A stretch of 64,000 nt of DNA from Morella rubra (lineage: Eukaryota > Streptophyta > Magnoliopsida > Fagales > Myricaceae): positions 3,577,021 to 3,641,020 of the forward strand of contig CM025852.1 of the NCBI GenBank assembly GCA_003952965.2, given 5' to 3'. The notes below the pieces were generated by a model. The model saw only the letters and a list, made by a program, of their open reading frames with translations, did no database searches and was not told the origin of the DNA. The translations under genes were made by a program, and so were the position numbers. Within the stretch, counting starts at the first letter, position 1, and each line of letters begins with the position of its first letter. Positions 1-12,075 of this stretch are shown here, piece after piece.

Positions 1-299
1 GGAGGACCTTTCATCTTCTCAATCAATTCAACAGCTTCCTTGATAAAACCAGCATGGCCCAAGAGATCAACCATGCATCCAAAGTGCTCTATCTCTGGCT
101 AAATGTCATAATTTTCTATCATTAGCTTAAAGTAACGCCTGCCCTCACTGACCAAACCCGCTCTACTACAGGCATTCAAGACCCCAATGAAAGTCACATT
201 CACAGGACGGAAGCCTTCATTCACGAACATTTCAAAAAGTGCAAGAGCTTCATTCATGATTTGCTTGTTCTCGTCCCTTGCTTTTGGTGTTATGCACAA
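1..299 (-). pseudogene. Pentatricopeptide repeat (PPR) protein, C-terminal fragment
   Basis: Read on the minus strand, the segment encodes a PLS-type PPR stretch: an '[19 protein letters not shown]' helix pair, then '[17 protein letters not shown]', and after an in-frame TAG at 99-101 it continues in the same frame with '[20 protein letters not shown]' up to the window edge. These are hallmarks of the last repeats of plant organelle PPR proteins, which bind organelle RNA. The TAG falls where the family normally has a charged residue before P-E-I-E-H. Similarity stops near 299, so the upstream repeats are absent. It is therefore either a broken copy or the edge of a longer pseudogene that continues beyond base 1. 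A functional gene cannot be excluded without the flanking sequence, but the stop and the abrupt 5' end argue against it. Confidence 0.75.
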
Positions 300-780
300 T
301 CTTCGGTTTAGATCTGCAATTTAGTTCAATTGGTATCGTGGAGATGTTCAGTTCCTTGTTTGAGATTTCACGAACAAATGAGGAAGAAGAACAAAATTGT
401 GCGCACGATTCGTTTAAAAACTGGTTGTCGTTTTTTAACTTGTGCAGATGATTGGAATGCTGATGTGGAAAAATTGAGGAAGCTAGCGAGGATGCTGACG
501 TGTTTGTGGATTTCATTAAAGGGACTGACGGAATGACCAAATAGTTACCTGGGTTATGACTCAGTGACTATTAAGTATAAAAAATATCCTAGCGACTATT
601 TTCGTCATAAGGGGCAAAACTTAGTGACCAAATATTCAATTTCCTTAAAAAATCAATCCTAAACTTTTGAGTACTCAGGTGGTGTTTGAGGAGTTCTGTT
701 ACTGTATGCCGCTCTTATGTGTGAAGTAGTGTGTATGGAAGGCTTTGATTCTGACAATCTCAAGCGTGACATCTCATTTC
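300..780. other. No gene recognised
   Basis: Short open frames occur on both strands but none resembles a known protein or has convincing splice sites. The 540-620 stretch reads like decayed dispersed-repeat sequence. Confidence 0.4.
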
Positions 781-968
781 ATAGTATTTGTTTTCAAAAT
801 TTTAATTCCTTAAAATTTTATTATTATTACAAAAATTTCTCTCTTCTCACATTTTCACCAACTTTTTTTAATTTTTCACCAACTTTTTCATTCTCTCTCA
901 TTACTTTTTCACCAACTCTTAAAATTTTACTCTAAAATTTTAAGAAAATTTTGTTCCCAAACACCATG
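781..968. repeat. MITE-like element with imperfect terminal inverted repeats
   Basis: The left end (ATAGTATTTG, then TTCAAAATTTTAATTCC) and the reverse complement of the right end (ATGGTGTTTGGGAACAAAATT) form an imperfect inverted repeat of about 35 bases. The interior is AT-rich with repeated 'caccaact' blocks and no coding capacity. No clear target-site duplication was found, so the superfamily is unassigned. Confidence 0.5.
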
Positions 969-1145
969 ATATACCCACCTGCCACCAATCCGACCCACCT
1001 GAGATACCCACCCGCCTGAAACGTAAAACGGCCATCTTCTTCCTCTTGTTAAGAAGAGAAAGAACCATTCTTCCTCTCTTGCTCTTCCGATCGACTCCAA
1101 AGATAAAAAATCGTTGTTCTTCCTCTCTTGCGCTTGCGTCGTGGG

Positions 1146-1202
1146 ATGCAGATTTTTGTGAAGACTTTGAATGGGAAAACCATAACCTATGTTGGTTTCT
1201 GA
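1146..1202 (+). pseudogene. Ubiquitin N-terminus fragment
   Basis: An ATG at 1146 opens 14 codons reading MQIFVKTLNGKTIT. This matches the first 14 residues of ubiquitin except Asn for Thr at position 9. The frame then leaves ubiquitin (YVGF) and stops at 1200-1202. About 100 bases of pyrimidine-rich sequence resembling a ubiquitin 5' leader precede it. No Gly-Gly tail, no further ubiquitin units and no splice donor at the break are visible, so it cannot make ubiquitin. The second half of the fragment also lies in the 81-bp tandem duplication. It is best explained as a captured or decayed piece of a ubiquitin gene embedded in repeat DNA. Confidence 0.65.
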
Positions 1203-1330
1203 GCTGGCTTGTAGTTTTACGTTCATTCGATAATCATGGGTCCTTTACTGAATGGGAAAACCATAACCTATGTTGGTTTCTGAGCTGGCTTGTAGTTTTA
1301 TGTTCATTCGATAATCATGGGTCCTTTACT
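1169..1330. repeat. 81-bp tandem duplication, two copies
   Basis: Units 1169-1249 and 1250-1330 are identical except for one base (acgttc against atgttc). The unit starts inside the ubiquitin-like codons (gaatgggaaaacc) and includes the sequence after them, so the duplication happened after the ubiquitin fragment arrived. Confidence 0.9.
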
Positions 1331-1424
1331 GGCGGTCTTTCATTCACCTTCAGTCAGCGTTTCAAATGAAATGCAGATTCAGTCGAGGACGAGCAAGAGA
1401 GGAAGATGGGTTTTTTGGGATTGG

Positions 1425-1820
1425 ATTCGGTGCTAAGTGTATGGGAGCTAAGTGTGTAAAGGGAGGGCTGAAATTTTAAATCTCGGATCTTACGTTCATG
1501 AAATGGGCACCTCATTTAATGAGGTGGGAGGGGGGGAAAAAAGAGCTCAAAACTCGGAAGTTAAAAAAAGAAAAGGGTCGATAAATTCAATTGCATTTAA
1601 TTTTCCTCACATCTTCGATTGCGATTCAGATTATGGTTTTGTTGAAAGGCTTAACAAATTTTCAATTGCGTTTAATTTTTCTTCATATTGTCCATGGCAA
1701 TTCAGCTTTAGTTTTTTTTTTTTTTTTTCCTCCCACCTCATTAGATGATGTGCTCATTTCGTGAACGTCAGATCTAATTTAAAATCTTTGTCCTTCCTTT
1801 ACACACTTAGCACCGAATCG
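1425..1820. repeat. Large inverted repeat (foldback), arms ~100 bp
   Basis: The left arm (about 1425-1531) and right arm (about 1729-1820) are inverted copies; both contain TTCGGTGCTAAGTGTGTAAA and, further in, a shared 'aatgaggtgggag' block, at roughly 80-85% identity by eye. The loop holds two diverged direct repeats starting 'ttcaattgc' (about 1586 and 1661) and a poly-T run (1711-1728). It could be a foldback element or the inside of a larger transposon with the ubiquitin fragment; outer ends could not be fixed. Confidence 0.7.
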
Positions 1821-3390
1821 GGTCAGATTGGTGGCGGGTGAGAATCTCATTAAATGAGGTGTCACACTTGAAACCGTCAAATTGTCTGTATTTAATCTAG
1901 GCCTTTGGTTCCAAGAGCTTTATACAGTAACCGGTGTTTAAATGCCAAAATTTTAAATTTTAGGCTCAAAATTTTGGATTTTTCACGTTTCTGTTAGTCC
2001 TCTGGCAGTCTCCTTAATACACGTCAGTGCTAGTATCCAGGTCACACGCATAGGCCATGTCATCATCCTACCACCTCCGCGTTTCTTGCGAAAACGACAA
2101 TTCCTCCCTAAGATCTCCCTCCAAATCTCTCTCCTCTCTGTATCTCTGTCGCTGTCTCTCATTCTCTCCATATATTTCCAACCACTTCGGCTCTGTAATT
2201 GTGCCTCGTCGAAACTCGATCGGTCGGCACAGAACCCAACTTTTCCTCCATCACTCTTTCTGCCTTTTTTTCTTTTGCTTTCTCGCCCAAGAAAACTGAC
2301 TGTTTCTCTCCTTGAATTCATGGAGTGAGAAGATTTGAATTCATCCAGGAATACGATATTTGCTTCTTTCATTATAGATCAGGGAAAAGATTTGTGTGAA
2401 AGAATATTTTCATTTCATGATTCAGATTCACCGAATTGTTTTCACATAGCTAACTCTTTTGCAAACTATTAATATAGTTCTCTAAACCCTAACTATTATA
2501 TGGCGTCAAAGATCTCAGATGCATGAACTTGCCCTAATATTTGAATTTAACGATCTACTTATAGCTGAGCGCGCGTCACACTGGCCATTTGGAATTTCCA
2601 TGTACACCTCGTGGATAATATCTTGATTATATATTATTGAGACTTTAGTAGATGCGTGTGTGAATTGATATAATATCTTTAGGTTGTGTGTTCTACTAGC
2701 ATTTCTCTAGGAAAAAGAAAGAAGCTAATTAAAGAAGGTTTTAGACACGTACGACAGAAGGAAAAAGCAAGGCTTTGAAAAGGAATTTGAACTATTCAAG
2801 CAATTAGGTGTACTCAATATAGGATGCGGTCTGGAGATGAGTTTTAACTATACAAGCAAGGTGACAATTATATAACTTGCGAGAGCGCAGTAGATATATA
2901 TACACCTGACATATATCTAAGTTACCTGATTAATTCTATAGACTCCACACTCTCAAAGTTGGACCGTTTAAAAGGGGAAAGGTAAAATCTGGCTCAATGA
3001 ATTATTGGGAAAGATCTAGGGTCCATGTGAAAGACATTGAGTGCAAGAATTGGTTCCATGCACATGCAAGACCCGTAGCTCAGTTGCCAACGAGCATGTG
3101 CCGGGCCCCGGCCATGCCCAAATGACTTCAAAGGTAATTCAAAAGCGCCAGGTCGTCGCAATAATTGGAAGAACGGAATGAATGGTATCTTCTTTTAGAC
3201 CAGCGCGGGGGGCCGCTGTGTGTTGGACATGCAAAAAATATATATACAAGAAGCACGACAACTGCTTGGACCTCCATTACAGGGAATATTGGAATCTGAA
3301 CAACAGGAGTAATTGATTTAATTTTGCTGGGCTACATTAATGTATTGATGCAAATTACTTTAGAAAAAATATGAACTAAATATTGTTATG
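1821..3390. other. No gene recognised; pyrimidine-rich tract
   Basis: The 2100-2290 stretch is rich in CTCTCT and resembles a plant 5' leader, but no downstream reading frame matches a known protein. The rest is AT-rich intergenic sequence without recognisable repeats. Confidence 0.4.
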
Positions 3391-3427
3391 TGAAACTATC
3401 ATTTATCTCAAAAGCTTAAGCTGATAG

Positions 3428-3652
3428 TGTTAAGCTTTGCAGAATGGAGACAAAGTTTGAGAGAATTGACTATCTTCATATATTCAATGTATGATTACAA
3501 GCAGTGAATTTATACTGTGTCTAAGGCTAATAAACTAGGAAAGGAGCAGCTGTGCAAGATCCTTCCATATCGTGGTTGATGAGGAATGAAACTATGCTGC
3601 GTGTTATAAAATTCTAACCATAAATGAAATAGAGATGTTGGTAACGTTAATA
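3428..3652 (-). repeat. 3' LTR of copia element 1
   Basis: It matches 11853-12075 along its whole length, is preceded on the plus strand by GATAG, and is followed by the polypurine tract complement (ctccccctcaag). Confidence 0.92.
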
Positions 3653-4057
3653 CTCCCCCTCAAGTTGGAGCATGAAGATTCTAAATGAATAACTTGCGAG
3701 ATAATTGGTGAAATAATTCATGACCCAAGGCTTTGGTAAAAATGTTAGTGAGTTCTGCTGAGGCTGGGACATGAGTGGTGGTAATGAGGCCAGTGTGTAA
3801 TTTCTTACGGACTAGATGACAGTAGATTTCGATGTGTTTGGTGTTCATGGAAGACGAGATTCTTGGCAATGTGGAGGGCAGCTTGGTTATCACAATAGAG
3901 TTGCATGGGCCCAGAATGAGAGAGCCGAAGATCATGGAGGAGAGACCGGAGCCAAGTGAGTTCACATGTGGTAGAGGCCATGGCACGATATTCTACTTCA
4001 GCGGAGGAACAGGAGACGTGGATTGCTTTTTAGCGAGCGCCCGGGGAGTAGTAGGAC

Positions 4058-4486
4058 TAGGGCTAGACCGGACCAGACCGCAAAATCGGACAAGAACGGA
4101 TTGATCTATATTTGGGGCCAAGTTTAATCTGGTCCGGGATGGATTTATTAATTCCGGACATACGGATTTTTAACGTCAAAACAAATCAAAATAACCCAAA
4201 ACTGTCTGACCCTAGATAAGTCCTAACAGTCCCTTGAGTCCCTTCCAGCCTTCCCCCTTCGAAATTAAGTCCTCCCTTTCCTATTATTTACAAAAAAAAA
4301 AATAATTAAAAAAAAAGTAGGCAAAAAAAATAAAAATTTAGGAAAAAAAATTAAACCGGTCTGGACCACTTAAGTGGTCCGAGACGGACGCTCTGGTCGG
4401 TCCTTCATTTTAGGTACAATCGAAAATCCGGTCCTACCAAATTTCCGGTCCAAAAACCGGACCGAATTTCCAGTTGTGCAGCCCTA
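4058..4486. mobile_element. hAT-type MITE inserted in the copia element
   Basis: A 429-bp non-coding insert with ends TAGGGCTAGACC and, inverted, TAGGGCTGCACA is flanked by a perfect 8-bp duplication AGTAGGAC (4050-4057 and 4487-4494). An 8-bp duplication and short TAGGG termini fit non-autonomous hAT elements. Subterminal GACCGG/CCGGTC motifs are repeated at both ends, as expected for transposase-binding sites. It is younger than its copia host. Confidence 0.88.
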
Positions 4487-4679
4487 AGTAGGACAACTGG
4501 TCTAATCGGAGTCTGAATAGGCGGAAACCTACAAAATATTGTTAGTTGGGTAAAAAAGATCTTGACCAGGTGTAGATTTAATGTACCGTAGGATGTGGAC
4601 AACAGCATCATAGTGAGGTTGCCGAGGGACATGCATAAACTGGCTGAGAAGATTGACCGGGAAAACAATATCGGGACGA

Positions 4680-7600
4680 GTGATAGTGAGATAAATCAGC
4701 TGTCCGACTAGGCGATGATAGATGCTAGGATCAGCTAAGGGATCACCGTCAATGTCAGTGAGTTTGAGATGTTGTTTCATTAGAGTGAGGGCTGGGTGAG
4801 CGTCGAGGTGGCCACTCTCAGTGAGGATGTCCAGAGCATATTTACGTTGGTTAAGAAAGATGCCGGAAGGCAAGCGAGCAACCTCCAGACCCATAAAATA
4901 TTTTAGGGGTCCAAGATCTTTGAGTTTAAAACAGCAGCTCAGGAACTCTTTGAGGTGTTAGATGTGAGATAAATCATTGCCTGCCAAAAGGATGTTGTCA
5001 ATATAAACAAGAATTAAGGTGAAAAGAGAACCTTTGCAGTAAATAAAGAGAGAGTGGTCAGCTTGAGAGGGTTGAAAACCAGAGTCCAAAAGGACATAGG
5101 AGAGTTTGGCAAACCAGTTGTGAGATGCTTGTTTTAGTCCGTAAAGGGATTTTTGTAAGCGACAGACACGCAACTTTCCCTCATAGCAATAGCCAAGTGG
5201 GGGTTTCATGTAGACTTCTTCATCGAGATCACCATGGAGGAAGGCGTTGTTGATATCCAGCTGATGGAGAACCCGCCATTTGGGAGCGGCAATTGCAAGG
5301 ACACATCTAACAGTGACAAATTTAGAAACAAGGGCAAAAGTGTCATGATAATCAAGACCTTCAACCTGAGTATAACCTTTGGCGACCAAAAGAGTTTTGT
5401 GACTTTCAATTGATCCGTTAGCACGAAGTTTGGTTTTGAAAATCCATTTACAGCCAATGAGTTTCTTACTGGGAGGAAGAGATTGGAGAGACCAGGTTTG
5501 ATTCGTATCAAGAACCTTTAACTCAACTTGCATAACATCACACCAATGAGAATGACGGATGGTAGCTGAGTAACTGGTGGGATCATCATGATGAGATAAA
5601 GAAGTAAGAAAAGCTAAATGGCGAGAATTAAAACGATGATATGATAAATGTGCAGAGAGACAGTGAACCGTACCTGAGAGAGGTTGGGAGAGGGGGAAGC
5701 CCAAAGGGACAAAGGTAGGATTGGACAAATACAGTCACGGAGATAAGAGGGACGAGAAGCGAGACGTTTAGGGCGAGTGGAGGGTGAGGGAAGCAAAGGA
5801 GGGGATGAGATAGAAGAAAAGGCAGGGATGAGGGTGGGATAGAAGAAGGGGCGGGGATAGGAGTAGGAGAAAGAGAGAGATCAGGAATAGGTAAAGGGGT
5901 GACAAGGTCGGATGATGGATAAAGACTGGGTGCTTGGTAAGGAAAAAGAGTTTCTTCAAAAGTGACATCTCAAGACATGAATTTTTTTTTGTCTCGAGAT
6001 CATAGACATGATAAGCACTATGATGAGATGGATAACTAAGAAAAATACAACGGCGAGCATGCGGTGAAAACTTGTCTCAATGAGAGGACAAAGTTTGAGC
6101 ATAACACAAACAACCAAAAATGTGAAAATGAGTATAGGTGGGAGGTGTTTGGAAAAGGAGTTCATAGGGAGATTTATTTTGAAGACTAGGGGATGGTGTG
6201 CGATTAATGAGATAAGTGGCGGTTAAGATACATTCACCCCAAAAAGTGAGGGGTAGGTGGGCGTGGCAATGAAGACATCTGACTATATTAAGAAGGTGAC
6301 GATGTTTTCTTTCGACAACACTATTTTGTTCGGGAGTCTCGACGTAGGTTATTTTCATGAAAAATACCATGAATGTGGAAATTGAGTGTGAATAAAAGCG
6401 AAAAAAATGCGTGAGACAAGAATATGCATCATATTTGAAACGTATTAAATAAAACCATGTGGTGCGAGAATAGTCGTCGACTATTGTCAAAAAATAATGT
6501 GCACCAGAAAGAGGGGGAGTGGAATATCCACCACAAATGTCACAATAAATACGATTAAAACAAACCATGCTTTTATTCAAATTTAGAGAAACAGGAAGAC
6601 GAGTTTATTTAGCTCAAGCACATCACAATGAAAACTAACAGGAGAAACATTAAGAGTTTTAGGAATACAAGCTAAAGAAGGGTGATCTAGGCGAGCATGC
6701 CATAAAGGGGTGGAAGAAGTATGGTGAGACAAAAAACTGGAGGCTGAAAAAGGCTTAAAATAATAGTGACCATCGCGGACTTCACCCGTTCCAATCAGCC
6801 TCTTCATTGCAAGGTCTTTTTCCAAAAAAATTGAGAAAAATAGGCAACACATTTAAAAGCACTAGTAATTTTGCTAATAGACAATAAATTAAGTTTAAAT
6901 TGAGGGACCAAAAGAACATTGTCAAGAGTTAAATTAGGAGATAAACAAATAGTGTCGGAATGTGTGATAGGAACAGTAGCACCATTAGGTGATTTAACAG
7001 GACAAGGATAAGCAAGTAAATTAATATTAGTAAGACGAGATTTGTTGGAAATCATATAATCCGATGCTCCGGAACCTAAAACCCATTCAACATTAGGAAA
7101 AGCAAAAACTGAGTGATAAGAGACGATTTTACCAGCAAAATTGATCAAACTAGACACTGCAGGGGTATTTTTGGAATTGAAAATTTCCATCAATTGCTGA
7201 AACTAATCATGGGAAAGCCCTGGAGGGGTTTGATTTTTGGGTGCACCGTTCTCAAGGGAATCACCTAGAACCAGAACCTGGTTGGCAGAAGAGGGCGCGA
7301 CAATGGCAGGGTGGCTATCAGAGGAGCCTGCTGGAGCACGAGAGGAGTTACGATGACCTGGGGGGAAGCCATGGAGGCAGTAGCATTGGTCTTGCCAGTG
7401 TCTGTCGTGGTGGCAATGAGAGCAACAGGGACGTCCTCTGCCGTGTCCATGGGAGTCAGACGATCTAAAGGAGGGCTGGTTGGCTGCCATGGCAGCGACA
7501 TCAGGTTGGAGAGATGGAAGATGCAAGAGGCATTGTTGTTCTTCTTGGTGGAGGGTCAAATAAACTTTGTAAAAGGGAGGCAGTGGGTCCATGGCAAGCA

Positions 7601-10600
7601 AATGACTTCGGATGGCAGCAAATGAGTCATGAAGACCTATGAGGAATTCGACGATTTTCTCAGTGTCACAGAGTTGTTGGGTTTCTTTGAAGGCATTGCA
7701 GGTGCAAGGAGGGACAGATTGGAGCACAGAGAGTTCGTCCCAATAGCCTTTGAGAATTATGAAGTAATTTGGAAGAGATCGACTGCCCTGGGAAAGAGTT
7801 GCAATGTCGCGTTTGAGTTGGAAGATACAAGGATTGTTGGATTGAGCAAATCGATCTTGGAGATCAAGCCAAACAGCACAGGGGCTATTGAGATAAAGAG
7901 GCTGTCGACAATGGTTTTGGATGGAATTGAGGATCCATGACAAAACCATGTCATTGCAGCATTCCCAAAACTATATCTCAGTGGGAGAGGAGGTCGGTTT
8001 GGACAAAAGAACCAAAAGGAAAATGAAACAAAAAAGAAATAGGTAAATCGAAAAGGAGTGACAGCAGGAAAAGTTTAAAAACTAAAAAAGTTCCAAAGGA
8101 GTTTATTTGGCAAAAAACTAGTGATAAGATAAATCAGCTGTCCGACTAGGCGATGATAATGCTAGGATCAGCTAAGGGATCACCGTCAATGTCGTTGTTT
8201 CATTAGAAGAAGGTGGCCACTCTCATGTCCAGAGAAAGAAAGATGCCGGAAAAGCGAGCAACCTCCAGACCCAAAAATATTTTAGGGGTCCAAGATCAAA
8301 ACAGCAGCTCAGGAACTCTAAAATTGCCTGCCAAAAGGACAATATAAACAAGAATTAAGGTGAAAAGAGAACCTTTGCAGTAAATAAAGAGAGACAAGAT
8401 GAAAACCAGAGTCCAAAAACATAAGAGTTTGGCAAACCAGTTGTGAGATGCTTGTTTTAGTCCGTAAAGGGATTTTTGTAAGCGACAGACACGCAACTTT
8501 CCCTCATAGCAATAGCCAAGTGGGGGTTTCATGTAGACTTCTTCATCGAGATCACCATGGAGGAAGGCGTTGTTGATATCCAGCTGATGGAGAACCCGCC
8601 ATTTGGGAGCGGCAATTGCAAGGACACATCTAACAGTGACAAATTTAGAAACAAGGGCAAAAGTGTCATGATAATCAAGACCTTCAACCTGAGTATAACC
8701 TTTGGCGACCAAAAGAGTTTTGTGACTTTCAATTGATCCGTTAGCACGAAGTTTGGTTTTGAAAATCCATTTACAGCCAATGAGTTTCTTACTGGGAGGA
8801 AGAGATTGGAGAGACCAGGTTTGATTCGTATCAAGAACCTTTAACTCAACTTGCATAACATCACACCAATGAGAATGACGGATGGTAGCTGAGTAACTGG
8901 TGGGATCATCATGATGAGATAAAGAAGTAAGAAAAGCTAAATGGCGAGAATTAAAACGATGATATGATAAATGTGCAGAGAGACAGTGAACCGTACCTGA
9001 GAGAGGTTGGGAGAGGGGGAAGCCCAAAGGGACAAAGGTAGGATTGGACAAATACAGTCACGGAGATAAGAGGGACGAGAAGCGAGACGTTTAGGGCGAG
9101 TGGAGGGTGAGGGAAGCAAAGGAGGGGATGAGATAGAAGAAAAGGCAGGGATGAGGGTGGGATAGAAGAAGGGGCGGGGATAGGAGTAGGAGAAAGAGAG
9201 AGATCAGGAATAGGTAAAGGGGTGACAAGGTCGGATGATGGATAAAGACTGGGTGCTTGGTAAGGAAAAAGAGTTTCTTCAAAAGTGACATCTCAAGACA
9301 TGAATTTTTTTTTTGTCTCGAGATCATAGACATGATAAGCACTATGATGAGATGGATAACTAAGAAAAATACAACGGCGAGCATGCGGTGAAAACTTGTC
9401 TCAATGAGAGGACAAAGTTTGAGCATAACACAAACAACCAAAAATGTGAAAATGAGTATAGGTGGGAGGTGTTTGGAAAAGGAGTTCATAGGGAGATTTA
9501 TTTTGAAGACTAGGGGATGGTGTGCGATTAATGAGATAAGTGGCGGTTAAGATACATTCACCCCAAAAAGTGAGGGGTAGGTGGGCGTGGCAATGAAGAC
9601 ATCTGACTATATTAAGAAGGTGACGATGTTTTCTTTCGACAACACTATTTTGTTCGGGAGTCTCGACGTAGGTTATTTTCATGAAAAATACCATGAATGT
9701 GGAAATTGAGTGTGAATAAAAGCGAAAAAAATGCGTGAGACAAGAATATGCATCATATTTGAAACGTATTAAATAAAACCATGTGGTGCGAGAATAGTCG
9801 TCGACTATTGTCAAAAAATAATGTGCACCAGAAAGAGGGGGAGTGGAATATCCACCACAAATGTCACAATAAATACGATTAAAACAAACCATGCTTTTAT
9901 TCAAATTTAGGAAACAGGAAGACGAGTTTATTTAGCTCAAGCACATCACAATGAAAACTAACAGGAGAAACATTAAGAGTTTTAGGAATACAAGCTAAAG
10001 AAGGGTGATCTAGGCGAGCATGCCATAAAGGGGTGGAAGAAGTATGGTGAGACAAAAAACTGGAGGCTGAAAAAGGCTTAAAATAATAGTGACCATCGCG
10101 GACTTCACCCGTTCCAATCAGCCTCTTCGTTGCAAGGTCTTTTTCCAAAAAAATTGAGAAAAATAGGCAACACATTTAAAAGCACTAGTAATTTTGCTAA
10201 TAGACAATAAATTAAGTTTAAATTGAGGGACCAAAAGAACATTGTCAAGAGTTAAATTAGGAGATAAACAAATAGTGTCGGAATGTGTGATAGGAACAGT
10301 AGCACCATTAGGTGATTTAACAGGACAAGGATAAGCAAGTAAATTAATATTAGTAAGACGAGATTTGTTGGAAATCATATAATCCGATGCTCCGGAACCT
10401 AAAACCCATTCAACATTAGGAAAAGAACTGAGTGATAAGAGACGATTTTACCAGCAAAATTGATCAAACTAGACAACAGGGGTATTTTTGGAATTGAAAA
10501 TTTCCATCAATTGCTGAAACTTCATGGGAAAGCCCTGGAGGGGTTTGATTTTTGGGTGCACCGTTCTCAAGGGACAAGGATAAGCAAGTAAATTAATATT

Positions 10601-11583
10601 AGTAAGACGAGATTTGTTGGAAATCATATAATCCGATGCTCCGGAACCTAAAACCCATTCAACATTAGGAAAAGCAGAAACTGAGTGATAAGAGACGATT
10701 TTACCAGCAAAATTGATCAAACTAGACACTGCAGGGGTATTTTTGGAATTGAAAATTTCCATCAATTGCTGAAACTGATCATGGGAAAGCCCTGGAGGGG
10801 TTTGATTTTTGGGTGCACCGTTCTCAAGGGAATCACCTAGAACCAGAACCTGGTTGGCAGAAGAGGGCGCGACAATGGCAGGGTGGCTATCAGAGGAGCC
10901 TGCTGGAGCACGAGAGGAGTTACGATGACCTGGGGGGAAGCCATGGAGGCAGTAGCATTGGTCTTGCCAGTGTCTGTCGTGGTGGCAATGAGAGCAACAG
11001 GGACGTCCTCTGCCGTGTCCATGGGAGTCAGACGATCTAAAGGAGGGCTGGTTGGCTGCCATGGCAGCGACATCAGGTTGGAGAGATGGAAGATGCAAGA
11101 GGCATTGTTGTTCTTCTTGGTGGAGGGTCAAATAAACTTTGTAAAAGGGAGGCAGTGGGTCCATGGCAAGCAAATGACTTCGGATGGCAGCAAATGAGTC
11201 ATGAAGACCTATGAGGAATTCGACGATTTTCTCAGTGTCACAGAGTTGTTGGGTTTCTTTGAAGGGCATTGCAGGTGCAAGGAGGGACAGATTGGAGCAC
11301 AGAGAGTTCGTCCCAATAGCCTTTGAGAATTATGAAGTAATTTGGAAGAGATCGACTGCCCTGGGAAAGAGTTGCAATGTCGCGTTTGAGTTGGAAGATA
11401 CAAGGATTGTTGGATTGAGCAAATCGATCTTGGAGATCAAGCCAAACAGCACAGGGGCTATTGAGATAAAGAGGCTGTCGACAATGGTTTTGTTGATGGA
11501 ATTGAGGATCCATGACAAAACCATGTCATTGCAGCATTCCCAAAACTATATCTCAGTGGGAGAGGAGGTCGGTTTGGACAAAG
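4680..11583 (-). repeat. Internal ~3.3-kb tandem duplication inside copia element 1
   Basis: Copy A (about 4680-8011) and copy B (about 8106-11583) are nearly identical over RT, integrase, protease and gag. For example the integrase segments 6077-6580 and 9401-9904 translate identically over 167 residues. A ~95-bp unique spacer (8012-8105) joins them. Copy B also carries a ~250-bp local repeat near 10530-10790, and a cluster of small losses at its left edge (8106-8420). Confidence 0.93.
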
Positions 11584-11852
11584 AGCTATCAACAAAGTTG
11601 TGTTTGTTTTTGGCATTCAAGGCAATTTTCATGGCTCTCTGCCATTTGGGAAAATTGTCACCGTTGAGGAGAGTGGAAACTAAGATGGCACCAGGATAGT
11701 CGGAAGAATGGAGGAAAAAAGGAGAATTGGGATCCAGCGTTGGAGTGGATTTTAGAGGAATAATAGGGTTGGATTTGGGAGGAGAACCCTCCAGAGAAAA
11801 GTCAAGGCTGGAATCAGACATGGAGAGAAAAAAAATTATGGCTGTGATAACA

Positions 11853-12075
11853 TGTTAAGCTTTGCAGAATGGAGACAAAGTTTGAAAGAATTGACTATCT
11901 TCGTATATTCAAAGTATGATTACAAGTAGTGAATTTATATTGTCTAAGATTAATAAATTAGGAAAGGAGCGGCTATGCAAGATCCTTCCACATCATGGTT
12001 GATAAGGAATGAAACTATGGTGTGTGCTATACAATTCTATCTATAAACGAAATAGAGACGTTGGGAACGTTAATA
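11853..12075 (-). repeat. 5' LTR of copia element 1
   Basis: It matches 3428-3652 and adjoins the primer-binding site (ggctgtgataaca on the plus strand at 11840-11852). GATAG follows directly at 12076-12080. Confidence 0.92.

Larger units (their letters stand above)
3428..12075 (-). mobile_element. Ty1/copia LTR retrotransposon with internal duplication
   Basis: Two LTRs (3428-3652 and 11853-12075) bound the element and both are flanked by the 5-bp target duplication GATAG (3423-3427 and 12076-12080), so the outer limits are firm. On the minus strand a primer-binding site resembling initiator tRNA-Met lies at 11840-11852 and a polypurine tract at about 3653-3664. The coding order is gag (start near 11821), zinc knuckle, protease, integrase, reverse transcriptase, RNase H, which is the copia order. 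A ~3.3-kb part from RT back to gag is present twice (about 4680-8011 and 8106-11583), and a 429-bp hAT-type MITE sits in the RNase H part. The element is broken in many places. The LTRs differ at about 20 of ~223 positions by eye, suggesting insertion some millions of years ago. Confidence 0.95.

Noticed and set aside
2057-2328. Two overlapping plus-strand open frames
   Set aside because: Pyrimidine-rich low-complexity translations (Ser/Leu/Phe runs) with no domain; more like a leader sequence.
3066-3110. tRNA-like A-box (GTAGCTCAGTTGCC)
   Set aside because: No matching B-box, no cloverleaf arms and no acceptor stem; not called a tRNA or SINE.
7241-7940. Plus-strand open frames within copia element 1
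   Set aside because: Antisense shadows of the gag region; no independent features.
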